The translations under genes were made by a program, and so were the position numbers. Shown one piece after another: positions 12,650-24,570 of a stretch of 64,000 nucleotides of DNA. Location of the stretch: positions 22,060,878 to 22,124,877 of the forward strand of contig OY829326.1 in the NCBI GenBank assembly GCA_963691655.1. The letters run 5' to 3'. The notes beneath the pieces are model-generated. The model was given only the letters and a program-made list of their open reading frames with translations. It did no database searches and was not told where the DNA came from. The DNA is from Toxonevra muliebris (lineage: Eukaryota > Arthropoda > Insecta > Diptera > Pallopteridae). The number at the start of each line of letters is the position of its first letter. Within the stretch, counting starts at the first letter, position 1.

Positions 12650-12730
12650 CTTCTTCTTCTTTTGTGGCACAACAGCCCATTAAAGGCTTCAATCATGTCT
12701 CTCGCATCCATTCATGTTGTGCGAGTTATA
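12650..12730 (-). repeat. 5'-truncated SINE-B fragment
   Basis: On the minus strand it reads the CAACATGAATGGATGCGAG and GGGCTGTTGTGCCAC blocks of the SINE-B 3' end, followed by an AAAAGAAGAAG tail. The tRNA-like head is missing. Confidence 0.6.
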
Positions 12731-14414
12731 ACTGTACACGATTAGAGGTTTACTTCTGGCTTCACAATAAAATACTAGTACCTACTCACCGTTTGAATAT
12801 ATTTTTGGTTTAGTTAATCCGCTAATATTTCATCCAAAAATATTGTGCCAAAATTCAATTTTAAGATTTCAGTTTTAATTTTTAGTTAGAATTATTCGAA
12901 ATGTTGATGTTCGGATCAAAAACTGGCCTAGGAAAATTTTCTTTGTTACAAAGTTGTAAAATGAAAGCTTTTTCCATGGGATTTTTTTCTATACTCAAAT
13001 TAAAGTGGTTGTCCAGTATAACGAATAAAATAATGTCCAAGAGCGCACGTTATATAGAAAATTCGTTATATCGAATAATTTCCGTATGATTATAACAAGA
13101 ATAATACGTTTGATTAATTTTTTAACATAATAATTCCTTCATTCAACAAAAAATCAAAACAAAACATGAGAGTTGAATAAAAATAAAACAAAAAATGCAG
13201 TTTTACAAGAGTCTTGTTCAAATTTTTAAAAATAGCTACATACAATTTTAATTGTTTATAACAAACTAGAATATTTGTATTTTACATAAATTTTTTAGAA
13301 CTGGTTTTGTCGTTACTAATAATACCTGAATAATGGCTTAAACATTCAAAATTTCGCCTACGACAACTTAGGGTTACACTTAACGAATTTCCACCACTAT
13401 ACATTACAATAAAACTATTCCAGCTCACGATGAACCTGTTTTCCAAAGCCCACCAGCTAAAGAAGCTAGCTCCTTTTAAACAGATCATTCTTATCATTAC
13501 GAAGGATTAAAAGCTCTGAACTAATTGTGAAGTCTATAACTAAAAGCAAAGAAATAATTACAATTACATATATCCAACGTAAATTAAATGAAATGCATTC
13601 ATGCTGATAACTCCGATTTAAAATGTAATATAAATTCCTAAAACTCACATGGAAAAATTTTGATTCTATTTCACACAAACTACAATTTAAAATAGATTTT
13701 TCTTAGAACTAAACATTAAACTAAAAATATTTACATAAATTTTTTATATATGTATGTATTTCTCCAGTTTTACGAAATGAGAAAATACAAGATTAATAAG
13801 AGAAAAAAAAAGAAAAAAACAAAATAATAATTTAATCCGCGATTAAATCAAATGCTTAACAATTGCCGGTTATTGTTATTTGTTTTCTTTTGTTTTTAAA
13901 TATTCATGAACCGCATTCATTAGGTATTCATTTTTAGTTTTAAAAAGATGCGATTGAATTAAATTATTCGACCATAATAGTTTTTAGTTATTTTTGTTTC
14001 ATCATAAAATGAATTATGTATTTTGTCGAAAATTGCATAAACATCGAATGTTTTAATTTTTCATAGAAATTTAAGAATAGTTCTTTTTTTTTTTGAATAT
14101 CATTGAATTGAACAAATATGCAAAAATTGATGATATAGCAAAAAAAAAAAAAAAGAAAATTGTGGGTTGCCAAGCTCTTGTGCTTGCTAATGTAACTGGT
14201 AATGCGCGGGCTGCTTTTGAATTATGTATTTAGAACGAAAAAAAAAAAAACAAAAATAATTTCAGATAATTTGATAAAACTGTGGATTCAAAAAAGTCGG
14301 CGTATCAGAATTCTGACTCTGAGCTCCAGAACTCATGAAAGCGTAAAATAAGAATGAAACAGAATTGGAAAGGACTTTTAACCTTTTCAGAATTAAAAAC
14401 TGATAAAGAGAATA

Positions 14415-14594
14415 AAGTCTCAATTATGCATAAGTAACGCAACGTAGCGTAACGGAACGTAAAAATCTATCGAAGATAGAACTCTACGTTGCGTTACGAT
14501 TTCGGTAATCACTTGCATTCACTGCCAATATCACAGACATATGACAGTTGGCAACGTTACGTTACGTTCCATTACTTATGCATAATGGAGCCTT
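14415..14594. mobile_element. 180-bp MITE with ATTATGCATAAGTAA ends
   Basis: Terminal inverted repeats of about 23 bp (14415-14437 and 14572-14594) share the core ATTATGCATAAGTAA. GTAACG-type motifs recur just inside both ends. Duplication of flanking bases is not clear, so the superfamily is not assigned. Confidence 0.6.
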
Positions 14595-14637
14595 AAGCAG
14601 ACGAACAGTTATAAAAATACTATAACACAATAATAAA

Positions 14638-14821
14638 TTGTGTATTAACGAACACAAGGGAGAAATGAAACTTCTTGTGAACTTAGAGAAACACGAGCAA
14701 ATGAAATTTTTCAATCGCTAAATTTTTTACTTCATTGGCTTGTGCTTTTTAATTTCATTTGCTTGTGTTTCGTTTAGTTCACAAGAAGTTTCACTTCTGC
14801 CTTGTGTTCGTTAATACACAA
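14638..14821. mobile_element. 184-bp near-palindromic MITE
   Basis: Arms of about 70 bp (14638-14710 and 14752-14821) begin TTGTGTATTAACGAACACAA and stay paired through AAACTTCTTGTGAAC and AGCAAATGAAA. It lies 43 bp from the previous MITE. Non-coding; a transcript would fold into a strong hairpin. Confidence 0.7.
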
Positions 14822-15850
14822 CCAATTTTTTTTTTTTGGTTTAATGCTAGAACAAAAATTGCAACTCTGTACCGGTAATGTCGATGACAATTGTAGCGAA
14901 CTTTTTTTGTGTGCGACATCTTCATGTAATTCTTTGGACGTTTGCGCCATCTGTATGTGAAATGTATAACTATCGTTAACTTTAAGATGGCGACGCTACA
15001 CATTGTTCTTTCTACCATAGGCGTGTGTGTGTATGTAATTAATATGTTATATTGAATTAAAAATATTTATGAATCGTTTATTATATAGTTTGCTCGTGAA
15101 TTCAGTTACGGAATATTGATATTTAGCCCGTCATACACATTGCTCGACAAAATTATGTCGCGCGACGTCACATCCGGTTGGTTTTACTCTAGGAAGAGAA
15201 AAGAAGTTTCACTTCAATATTAGTTTTGAGGAAATTACTCCCTCGTTTTTAGATATCTACCAAAACAAAATGTTTTAAAATCGCAATTTTCCACTTTATC
15301 AAAATATATCGACTTTTCTCTGTTTCTGTATTTACAATGTTGACAAGAGAATTTAAAAAATCATGAATAGAATAGTTCTTTATTTGTATTTAAAGTTCAC
15401 AATGTATGCTTACAGACTAACAAAAGTTTTAAATAACTAAAAAATCATGATGTTCTACGAAACAACTGATATTCCTTGGAGGGTTATAACTTTCGCTTGC
15501 AAGCATTGAAATCGGAATTAATGACATAAACTCTAATCTCTTCAACGACTTGTGAGAGTCATCTGAATAGATATATTTAGAGTAGTGCCGATGTACATTA
15601 CACTAAGTCTATTGGGTCTTTGTACTTTGAAAGAAGAAAACGAAAAATAGCTTTTTACGTTCTCTCAAAGAAGAAGAAGAACTCTCAAAAAACTGAAAAA
15701 TAGATAGAATGGAAGTAGCGAAATAGAATAAACAGAGTTTATACTCACGATATCATTATCATCATCATAGTGATACCTCAATATTTCAAAACCCTGAGGA
15801 AGAATTTATAAACAGATGTTTTCTGTCTAGTTTTTCAAGCTATTAGACAT
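14822..15850. other. Intergenic, no gene seen
   Basis: The minus-strand frame 14791-15018 overlaps the MITE end and has no recognisable domain. The sequence 15180-15230 repeats a GAAGTTTCACTT motif also present in the MITE. Otherwise nothing supported. Confidence 0.4.
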
Positions 15851-16569
15851 TAGGTTCGTTCCCGTACTACAACGCGGGTGAACGCATTCGCCCAAAATCA
15901 GCCCAGAAAGCGTTTCCGTACTCAAAAAACTTGCAAATGAGAGCTGAGATGAGAGAGTAATTGTCTTCTTCTTCTTGGGTAAAAATGTTAAAAGTGTCAA
16001 ACAATCAGCTGTTTTGTATTTATCAGCTGTTTTGCTTTTGTGAAAATATATTGAAAACTTGAAATTAATAAATAAATAAAGAGTTTTTAGAAAATTAAGT
16101 GTAATTTCAAATGGAAAGGTTTGAAAGACATTTGAAAATTAATTAATAGTATATTAGTTAGTTTTTAACTACATTCTCCACAAGTTAATGACGCAATTGC
16201 CTGTTCAACTTCTGACGCTGTAGAAGCTTCTACTATTTCTGAATAATGCAAATGGTGATTGTGAACCAGAAGATTCGAAAAAAGTAGCTGCTACAACAAC
16301 AACAAAAGTAGACAGGCGAACAATTTATGTTGAATTTTTTCATTATTTATTTATTTTCTTGTAAGATTTAACAATTTTCATTTTATTAAATATCACAGAA
16401 ACTTTGTTTTTTAAATTTAACTGTCGTTAAAATTTGACGTTTTGTTTCGTGCATAAAAAGTGGTTTGGGGCGTTCCCGTACTTTTGTGCATTTTTGTGTA
16501 TCAGAGAGAGCATTTTTCCTTTACTCTCAGTTTACCAGACTTTACCCAAAAAGTACGGGAACGGACCTA
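15851..16569. mobile_element. Non-autonomous DNA element with TAGGT(T/C)CGTTCCCGTACT ends
   Basis: About 719 bp bounded by an 18-bp inverted repeat with one mismatch (15851-15868 and 16552-16569). TTACTCTC-type and GGGTAAA-type blocks recur inside both ends, and a copy of GCGTTCCCGTACTTTTG lies just internal on the right. No open frame, no convincing target duplication. Superfamily unknown. Confidence 0.6.
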
Positions 16570-17422
16570 TTATGTGGCGTATACATAAATTAATGATAAA
16601 GCTTTAAGCTTTTTCAAGCTTTTTTTAGAATACGAGTTGTTAGAATTTTACGAACCTGACTGATTGTTTACCCATACCTTCACACTCTGTATAGCTATTT
16701 TAATTTATATTACAGTGGGCCAATTTCAACTTAACATTCAAATTATACAATGATAAATTTTTACAACCAATTAAGCATCAAGTATTTGTAAATTCATAAA
16801 TCATAAATAAATCTAAAAGCTGATGATAATTTATGTGGGCACAATAGGAAAATAATACGAAATAAACTGTAAAAGAGATTTTTTTTTTTGGGCGTGTTTT
16901 ATTAAGTTGATTTGCATTAAATTTACGCCGCAATTCATTTTACATACACAGAATTTATTTAAACAATTTAATTTTTAATCACCAGTGATGTTTTGTGTTT
17001 ATTGCAAAAACGAAAAAAAATTAGCAACATCATCATCAACAACAACATTCACAACACCGTAGCCATCAAACTGTCTTTGACTCTGAATCTCAGTTTATTT
17101 TCGTTGAAAAAGTCAACTACACGCTGAATCTCAATAATAACCAAATAAAATTTAACTACTTTCAAATTCAGCCAATCCTATAGATAGTTTGTTTTACGCA
17201 TGCATACATAAAAATTAAGCGTGCACGAGAATTTTTTAGTTTTAAAAATATTAATAAAATTAGAGATGAAAGACACGAAAACAAGAAAAAGAAGTTGGAA
17301 GAGTTCACGGATTGCACTGAGCAACTTAACTTCTACTTACTTCACAGCTTGGCTTCCGCGACGCCCGGTCAGCGTGCGTCACCAGAGAATCACAGAATAG
17401 GAAGGGAACAACACACCTCGGG
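16570..17422. other. Intergenic, upstream region of the 17.5-kb gene
   Basis: A+T-rich sequence with a CATCATCATCAACAACAAC patch at about 17025-17050. No supported gene or bounded element. Confidence 0.4.
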
Positions 17423-17459
17423 TATAAAAATGAAATCTTTTTGTTTCAAAATATCATTC
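17423..17459 (+). promoter_or_regulatory. Core promoter of the 17.5-kb gene (TATA + initiator)
   Basis: TATAAAAA at 17423-17430 and TCATTC at 17454-17459; predicted start A at 17456, 33 bp downstream of the TATA box. Confidence 0.72.
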
Positions 17460-17519
17460 TTAGTTGTGGCCTCGTGTTGAGCAGCAAACTATTATATTTT
17501 CTCTATACAATAACAAAAA

Positions 17520-18490
17520 ATGGTAAGCTGACTGCAAAAAAGAAACAATCAAAAAAATCAAAGATTCTAATTTGCAAAACTAGAATTAATGATAAATATG
17601 TAAATCTTTTTGTATTTAAAATTTTTAATTTGCTTTTCAATCATTTTGTATATTTGCAGAAATCCTTCGTGATTATATTTGCCTTAGTGGCCGCTGTATG
17701 CGGTGATGTTTCACATTTGGGTTATGACTATAGCCCACCAGCACCAGTTCACCACCCTGAGCCAGTTCATCCAGTAAATACTTATGTTCCCCCACAAGTC
17801 CATCACCAAGCTCCAGCACCAGTGGAACAACCAAAAACCACCTACATTCCCCCAGCACCCGTTCATCATGTAAATCTTCCTGAGCAAGTGCATTACCAAG
17901 CACCAGTACAACAGCCACAAGTACATCACCCAGCACCAGCTCCAGTTGTGCACCAACCACAAACTACCTACATTCCACCAGCACCCGTTCATCATGTAAA
18001 TTTGCCTGAGCCAGTGCGTCACCAGGAACCAGTACAACAGCCACAAAATACCTATATTCCTCCTCAAGTGCATCACCCCGCTCCAGTTGTGCACCATCCA
18101 GCTCCAGTTGTGCACCATCCAGCTCCAGTTGTTCACCATCCAGCTCCAGTTTTCCACCAACCAGCTCCAGTTGTACACCATCCAGCTCCAGTTTTCCACC
18201 AACCAGCTCCAGTTGTACACCATCCAGCTCCAGTTTTCCACCAACCAGCTCCAGTTGTACACCATCCAGCTCCAGTTTTCCACCAACCAGCTCCAGTTGT
18301 ACACCATCCAGCTCCAGTTTTCCACCAACCAGCTCCAGTTGTTCACCACCCAGCTCCAGTTGTACATCACCCAGCTCCCGTTAATACATACATTCCTCCT
18401 GCACCCAAACAAGAATACGAAACTGTTGAAGAACTTACCCCACAAGGTTACCAGACTGTCCGCAAATTGAAGTACAGACTCCGTTTCTAA
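17520..18490 (+). CDS. Secreted VHHPAPVFHQPAP-repeat protein with YIPP and GYQ tail (two exons)
   Basis: ATG exon 17520-17522; intron 17523-17659 (GTAAGC..TTGCAG); exon 2 17660-18490; 277 residues. Signal peptide residues 1-16 (MKSFVIIFALVAAVCG), mature start DVSHLGYDYSPPAP. The N-terminal half has TY(V/I)PP motifs and HHVNLPE blocks. The middle is a near-perfect 42-bp tandem array (HQPAPVVHHPAPVF, 18120-18350), so recently homogenised. The tail LTPQGYQTVRKLKYRLRF is a shortened GYR type. AATAAA at 18589. An open frame runs upstream through the intron to 17441, which would give a false 349-residue product; the promoter, splice sites and signal peptide favour the spliced start. Confidence 0.88.
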
Positions 18491-18747
18491 ATGGAAATTT
18501 AAGTTTTAACGCTACGCTTACAACCACTTGATCTTGATCCTAACGATGATCTTTAATCAAAACAAAACCTTTTATTAACTTGTCTGAAAATAAAATTTAA
18601 GTTAATACATTATAAGAAAAAAAAATAGTTTCCAATGTTGTTTAATTAATAATGTAGAAATATTTAAAATCACAAATTTTAGTAGCGTTTACAAATTTTG
18701 GTGTAGCTGTTGGTATGGAAACGACTCATGATAAAATTTGATGTATA

Positions 18748-19479
18748 CCACCTTGATCAAAAAGTTCCCGGAATAACCACCGTGTGGCGCTCCCATCGTT
18801 CTGATTTGAGTTCTGTTTTTTTTGTTAATTTGGTACATCTGTTGTTGATATTCCCTCTAAATCTTAGCGTCATAGCTTGACATTTGCAAAAGTTACGTTG
18901 CCAAGAGTACATCTATCTATGTGTGGGTTGGCGATTTTTTACAATTTTATTAAATTGTATTGTATTAAATTTTGCGTAAAAAACGGGTTTAATGGTGCGC
19001 GAACGTTGGAAATGTTGGAAAAGTGTTTCGGCAACGATTCTCTAAAGAAAACGGACGTTTACCATTGTACGAGCGGTTTTTTGGCCAATAACCGAAAACT
19101 AACCATCAGAGAGTATTATTTGGGCATAATGAGGCGTTTGCGTGAAGCAATTCGCCGAAAGAGTCCAGAATTGTGGACAGAAAACTCGTGGTTTTTGCAC
19201 CATGATAACGCACCGTCACACAGTGCAACAAATATCATCCAACAGCCACCGTTATGGGGGGCGTTTCAGCAGCCTAGAGGAAGTAATGGAAAAATCGCAG
19301 GAAGCACTGATGGACATACCGAAAACCGAATATAAAAAATGTTTCGAGGATTGGATCAAGCGCTGGCATAAGTGTGTTGCAGTCGATGGGGATTACTTTG
19401 AAGGGGACAATATAGATTTAGATGAATAAACTTGTACTTTGAATTTTCTGAATATCCGGGAACTTTCTGATCAAGGTGG
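18748..19479 (+). mobile_element. Internally deleted mariner element with intact ends
   Basis: 732 bp flanked by the TA duplication (18746-18747 and 19480-19481). Inverted repeats of about 24 bp match with one difference and begin CCACCTTGATCA. Full mariners are about 1.3 kb, so nearly half is gone. The ends may still be substrates for a transposase from elsewhere. Confidence 0.88.
18877..19429 (+). pseudogene. Mariner transposase remnant, deleted and frameshifted
   Basis: Fragments of a mariner transposase: an N-terminal helix-turn-helix-like piece (ARTLEMLEKCFGND), then, after a deletion, YYLGIMRRLREAIRRK..PELW and the catalytic-site motif HHDNAPSHS. A frameshift near 19200-19330 moves the frame to 19142-19429, which ends with the family C-terminus (KRWHKC..GDYFEGDN). 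The other catalytic aspartates are missing, so it is dead. Confidence 0.8.
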
Positions 19480-19481
19480 TA

Positions 19482-20184
19482 TGTATAGAAAGGAAAGGAT
19501 GTTTAACACTTGACAATTCTAAGTCAAAGTGAACAGCTCAACATGTCTTTTAATTCCAAGTTCGAGTTAAATTGAGTAATATCTAGAATGACCTAAATTT
19601 ATGACTCTATTGTCAGAGTATTTATTAAAATGAACTTGCCATTCTGATTGCATTAGATTTAGATTTGTAGTGAGTGATGATAAAAAGGTAAATAATGCGC
19701 TAAAATTTTCATTGAAATATCCGACCGAACTTTAAATTTTTCCTGAAACAGAACTATATAAATATAATTTGAAGAATGATTTCGATTTAAGCATATTTCA
19801 TCTTCTTCCAAGTAATACCTACTGTAATTCACTTATTCCGTCTCGATTTCTAATAGTCTTTCAATGTGGGCAGTGAACTCTCTTTTGTTTAAGTTCCGAT
19901 TCAGCTTTGTACAGTATTCACTTGTTTAAATTTTTAGGAAATTTAATATTTTCCTTCTTTCTATGCTTACGATCTGTATATTAAATTGAATGCTCCTTTG
20001 GTTTTTGATACCAGTCCTAAAAATTATCCATGGTTCAATAAAATTCTTCGACTCTAGCCACAAATTGTCATGTTTTCAAAACTTCTAGAAACACAGAAAG
20101 CCATTAAGAAGAACCAGTTTTGATACCAGAGCAACCCCAAAAACAATGAGGGATTTTCAGATATGGCTTTAAGAAAGTGGTAAT
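19482..20184. other. Intergenic, no feature seen
   Basis: A+T-rich spacer between the mariner and the TTAA-flanked MITE. No supported gene. Confidence 0.4.
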
Positions 20185-20188
20185 TTAA

Positions 20189-20669
20189 CCCTCTCCGGAT
20201 AATGTGTACTTCCCGTAGTAGAAAAAAATTGAGATGTTGATGTTCATGTTTAGGAGCCTCCAGATAGTCAAAAAATACTATTCACGAATGGACGAATTTA
20301 GATGTCCAGGTTTAGCCGTACGCGATGAACACATATTTTTACAAAACAAAAAAAGTTCGGGGAGCTTTAAAATACTCCGACTTACACAAAATGTGTCTCT
20401 ATCGGCAGAGGAAGGTTCTACCTACATAAGAAATTTGTTTTTTACACATCTTTTTATTATTAAGCATTTTTAATAATTTTTTGAAATTGACGACACGAAA
20501 AAAAAAGAGAGCACAAAAAAAAAGTGAGGTTGTCCCATAAAAGTCACAATAGTTTCGACGGTTATGCTTCGATTGTAACAAAATAAATTCCAAACGATAG
20601 AGGAAAAAACAAGAAAGACGTCAATATCGAAACTGCTTGGTTGGCATTTGTACGAAAATCCTGAGAGGG
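20189..20669. mobile_element. piggyBac-like MITE with TTAA duplication
   Basis: 481 bp flanked by TTAA at 20185-20188 and 20670-20673. The ends are CCCTCTCCGGAT and, inverted, CCCTCTCAGGAT, a 12-bp repeat with one mismatch. TTAA followed by CCC is the piggyBac pattern. The frame inside (20234-20473) has no transposase similarity I can see. Confidence 0.72.
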
Positions 20670-20673
20670 TTAA

Positions 20674-21967
20674 AGTGGACAAATATTTATGATAAAAAAA
20701 GTTAGCAAAAAATGTATACCACGAGGCGTTATCGGCGGGTTTTGAGGTTGCTTTTGATGTTACTCTTTACCTGCGATGGTTCAGATAACTTTCAAATATC
20801 ATAAAGAAATTTCTTGACTATAAACGCCTGCCGGTGCGTCCTTTGTACTATATTTCCTATTCCTCATCAAAAATATCTGTCCAAGGCGAACTACCAAAAA
20901 AGACCTTACCTCAAAAAAAATGTGATAATTTACGGCCAAACCAGATATGTTCCGTCCTTAGGGGCGCTTCCCCTTTAAGTTATTTCGAGAGTTGCTCTGG
21001 TGCTAGGAAACTTCTATTATAAAATCGACAATATTTATTATAAAATCTTGAGTTATTGAAGAGATTTTTGAAATATTTTGTTGCGAATCCTAATCGTAGC
21101 GCATGAAAAAGAGGTATTTTAAAATTAATCCTGCTTAAAAAATATTTTGGAAATCTTAATAAATTGAATCAAGGTTAATTCTCAGGTTAGAAACCGTTTT
21201 TTTTTTTTTTTTTTGCCTTAAATTCGGTAAATTTTGTCGGTTTGCAAGGGTTAAAAGACCCTATTAAATGATAACCTACAACTTACGAACCCTTTATAGC
21301 GGTATAAAATGTGATATAATAATAAAAAAAAAAAATAAAACCTTCTGATTTATTTATATCAATATTTATTTAAGTTCTAATATTTACGTCACGTTTCTGT
21401 AGGCGTTTCATTTTCAATCAGAACTTCTAAATTTAACATGATTTTAACCAAGTATGAATCTGTCAAACAATACATACTCAACCATCTTACATAATATGAA
21501 TCTATGAATCTGAGTTACTGTAAGCAATGACGTCATTTAACTTAGTTTGCATATTTAACTAAGTAGATAAATTTAAGTTCTTTATCTCTTCGATTCATTT
21601 GGTTGTATTGTTAAAACATAAACTAGAATAAAATTATGCAAATATATGTCTGTTCTCTTTGCTATGGGTGTGCAAAGGGTAAAACCCATGCTGAAATTAC
21701 CATAGGAATTAAATTTGTTTCTTAAACGTTTTTACAATAAAAATTCTCTAAAACGAGCAGCTTAAAGTCTGGCGCCAAAATAGGTCAATTACCGAATAAA
21801 AGAATTTTCACAAATTAATTTGCTGCAATCTTTCTAAGCTATAATAAATATTAAAAGTTGAACTCTGTCTACTACTAAGCTAAAAAGCGACAGAGATCTG
21901 CTTTCATCAATTGTATCATAGCTTAAGGCAATTCCGGCTTTTAAACGCTTCTTCTACTTGAATACTT

Positions 21968-22005
<38 letters not shown>

Positions 22006-22042
22006 CTGCTGCTAATTTTGTTGAACAGATGTGATGATAAGC
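20674..22042. other. Intergenic, no gene seen
   Basis: Nothing supported apart from simple repeats (T-run 21201-21214; T-run about 21971-22000). Confidence 0.4.
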
Positions 22043-22046
22043 TTAA

Positions 22047-22367
22047 GGGGAGATTAACAATCTTTGTCGTAAAAGAAAACATATTTTTTAGGAATTTTTT
22101 TTCGCAGGCTAACAAGGTGAAGTTGTCAAATTTGGGGTTTTCCGCATTTGAATAATTACACTTTCATCTACATAGCTATATTTTATTATAATTAAATATT
22201 GTTAATTCTCCCGGATAACGCGGAGAATATATCCAAGTGCAGGTTGTGCACCTCTTATCTGAAACAAATTTTAGTATTGTATTTTGAAAGCTTATATAAT
22301 TTTCTGAAGCTGATAACAACATTGAAATAATTCGACTTTTTTCAACCTCAAAAACTGAAATCACCCC
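22047..22367. mobile_element. Probable second TTAA-flanked MITE
   Basis: 321 bp between TTAA sites (22043-22046 and 22368-22371). The ends match over GGGG(A/T)GATT only, so the inverted repeat is short. Possibly a decayed piggyBac-type element; a chance pair of TTAA sites in A+T-rich DNA cannot be excluded. Confidence 0.4.
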
Positions 22368-22371
22368 TTAA

Positions 22372-23543
22372 TACCTCAAATAGTTTCGTAGCTGTTTGAT
22401 TACAGGCCAATAATTATTTCTATTCTGAAATCGAAAATAAAAGGCTTTAAGGCAAAAACTAAAGCAAAAAAAAAAAGTTAATACAATTAACAATTATGCA
22501 AATAAATGACAGAAAAAAAAAAATAAAAACAAGTTGATTACACTGTGAAGCAAAAAACAAAAAAAAATCGATAATGATGTCTGTTTTCATACGTATGCAT
22601 GGGGATCAGCATACAAACTAGCAGAGACGTCGACGTCAGCTCTCTCAGTTTCACCACATGTGCTGTATGACAAATGCCATCAAACACCCACAGATTAAGA
22701 AACTTCTCGTACAATTCTGTCATTTGAGGTGTTGTTCTCACAGGACTTGGCTTAAAAAAAAAAATTTACCAAATTCATAATTTGAAAATTGAAATAAAAA
22801 TTTGAAATTACTGGACTACCAAAAAATGTTATATTTCTAATATAACAGTTGTTTATGATGTTAACTGTTTTTCTAATTGGACTGTATATAAAAAAAATAA
22901 CTTTTATCTTAAAATATTATTTGTAAAAAAGTGGAAAAAACACAAAAATTTTGCCATTTGGAGTCGTTAATCCAAGAAAGGTAAGCTTAGGACCATTTTT
23001 TTGTTTGAAGTCCCGCCCCTCATTTTTTTATAAGGAATATTTTTCCTTTGTTGCTTTTCTAAATCGTTGGTTCTGCAACGATTATGCTTGATGGTGTAAG
23101 AACACAAAAATTTTCCGACTTTCATAAAAAATTAATTTTTCTCAATTATCAAGCATATAACATTTCAAAAAAGTATTATTTTAGTCAATCTCTTTTCCCC
23201 ACTTGAGAAGCTGCAAAATACTGACTTCAGGTTCGAGATTTTTTTTAATTAAACATTTCTCAAATCTCCATGTGGTTTTCAGTTGTTGCACAGTGTTATC
23301 AAGCGAATTATGTAAGACTTTCGCACTTATAGGCATAGGTTTTATGTTGTTTTTTTTTGTAGGCACCAGTCAGACAGATAGATAAATTTTTTTTTTTTTT
23401 TAAATGGCAGAAAAGCGGCAACAACCACAAGCACACACAAATTATATAGGCAAACTTCCGCGGTCAGAGTTGAACTAATCTGAGCTGAGTTGAGCGTGTA
23501 TTGTAGAGAATAGAAGTTTGTAAAATTGGAGCCAAACTTTCGA
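22372..23543. other. Intergenic, upstream region of the 23.6-kb gene
   Basis: A+T-rich; no supported gene. The paired frames at 23181-23385 on both strands lack any domain. Confidence 0.4.
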
Positions 23544-23551
23544 TATAAATA
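23544..23551 (+). promoter_or_regulatory. TATA box of the 23.6-kb gene
   Basis: TATAAATA, 72 bp before the start of the ATG codon. No strong initiator match is seen; transcription would start near 23576. Confidence 0.6.
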
Positions 23552-23622
23552 TTGATGCGAAAACCATAGTTGATATTATAAGAATTTAACCATTGTGGTA
23601 ATAACAGTTCTCGAAATTCAAA

Positions 23623-24366
23623 ATGGTTAGTATTAGCAAAAAAAAAAAAAAAAAAGGAAAAAGAATTGAAAGCACTGAAAAGGATATCAACTTAATTCTA
23701 ATTCCTTATTCTAATTTCTAATATCTACTGTTTTATTAATTACAGAAATTCCTACTTATCGCATTTGCTTTTGTGGCTTGTGTCTACGCTGATGTCAACG
23801 AGCTCGGCTATAACTATGAAGCACCCGCACCCGCACCAGCTCCAGTACATATTCCTGCACCAGCTCCAGCACCAATTGTAGTGCCTAAGAAAACTTATAT
23901 TCCACCAGCACCAGTACATGTTCCTGCACCAGCTCCAGTGCATATTCCTGCACCAGCACCAGTTCATGTCCCTGCACCAGCTCCAGTGCATATTCCTGCA
24001 CCAGCTCCAGTCCATGTCCCTGCACCAGCTCCAGTCCATGTTCCTGCACCAGCTCCAGCACCAATTGTAGTGCCCAAGGCAACTTATATTCCACCAGCAC
24101 CAGTACATATTCCTGCACCAGCACCAGTACATATTCCCGCACCAGCTCCAGTTCATATTCCCGCACCAGCTCCAGTTCATGTTCCAGCACCAGCTCCAGT
24201 CCATGTTCCAGCACCAGCTCCAGTCCATATCCCCGCACCAGCACCAGTCGCACCAAAGAACACTTATATTCCACCACGTGTTGCTCCAGCTCCTTCAGCT
24301 GAGCTTGCTCAAGATGGTTATCGTTACAAGACCGTACGTCGTGTTGTCTACAGACATCGTCATTAA
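23623..24366 (+). CDS. Secreted VHIPAPAP-repeat protein with YIPP and GYR motifs (two exons)
   Basis: ATG exon 23623-23625; intron 23626-23745 (GTTAGT..TTACAG); exon 2 23746-24366; 207 residues. Signal peptide residues 1-16 (MKFLLIAFAFVACVYA), mature start DVNELGYNYEAP. The body is an array of the 8-residue unit V(H)(I/V)PAPAP with a 24-bp period, interrupted by three Lys/Ala-TYIPP blocks. The tail DGYRYKTVRRVVYRHRH is very like that of each unit of the polyprotein at 61.6 kb. AATAAA at 24455. TYIPP links it to the 17.5-kb gene. Probably a secreted structural protein. Confidence 0.9.
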
Positions 24367-24570
24367 GCTGTAATGCATTGATTTTTCGAATGTTGTTATA
24401 TGAATAGCGATTCTTTATTTTGATTGAGAGAAAGAAAGATTATTCGTAATTGTGAATAAAATTTTATAGCAAAAAAAAAAAAAAATAAATTCTTTTAATT
24501 TAAAGTTTTGCTGTTACATGTGGAAAATATTATAATTCCACTGAGGAATGTGGAATGTGCATGTAAAGCC

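Larger units (their letters stand above)
11613..14414. other. Intergenic spacer with repeat fragments
   Basis: Contains a half fold-back (11960-12072) and a SINE fragment (about 12650-12730). The frame at 12487-12813 runs through the SINE fragment and is not a gene. Around 13000-13080 is a short CCAGTATAACGAATAAA / TTCGTTATATCG inverted pair, possibly an eroded pogo-type remnant. The rest is A+T-rich with no supported gene. Confidence 0.4.

Noticed and set aside
12487..12813. 108-residue ORF
   Set aside because: Half of it is an inverted SINE-B fragment; no promoter or domain.
14791..15018. 75-residue minus-strand ORF
   Set aside because: It overlaps the end of a MITE and has no domain or promoter.
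17441..17659. In-frame 5' extension giving a 349-residue protein
   Set aside because: It crosses the intron and begins in the leader before the real ATG; the extension is A+T-rich and would bury the signal peptide.
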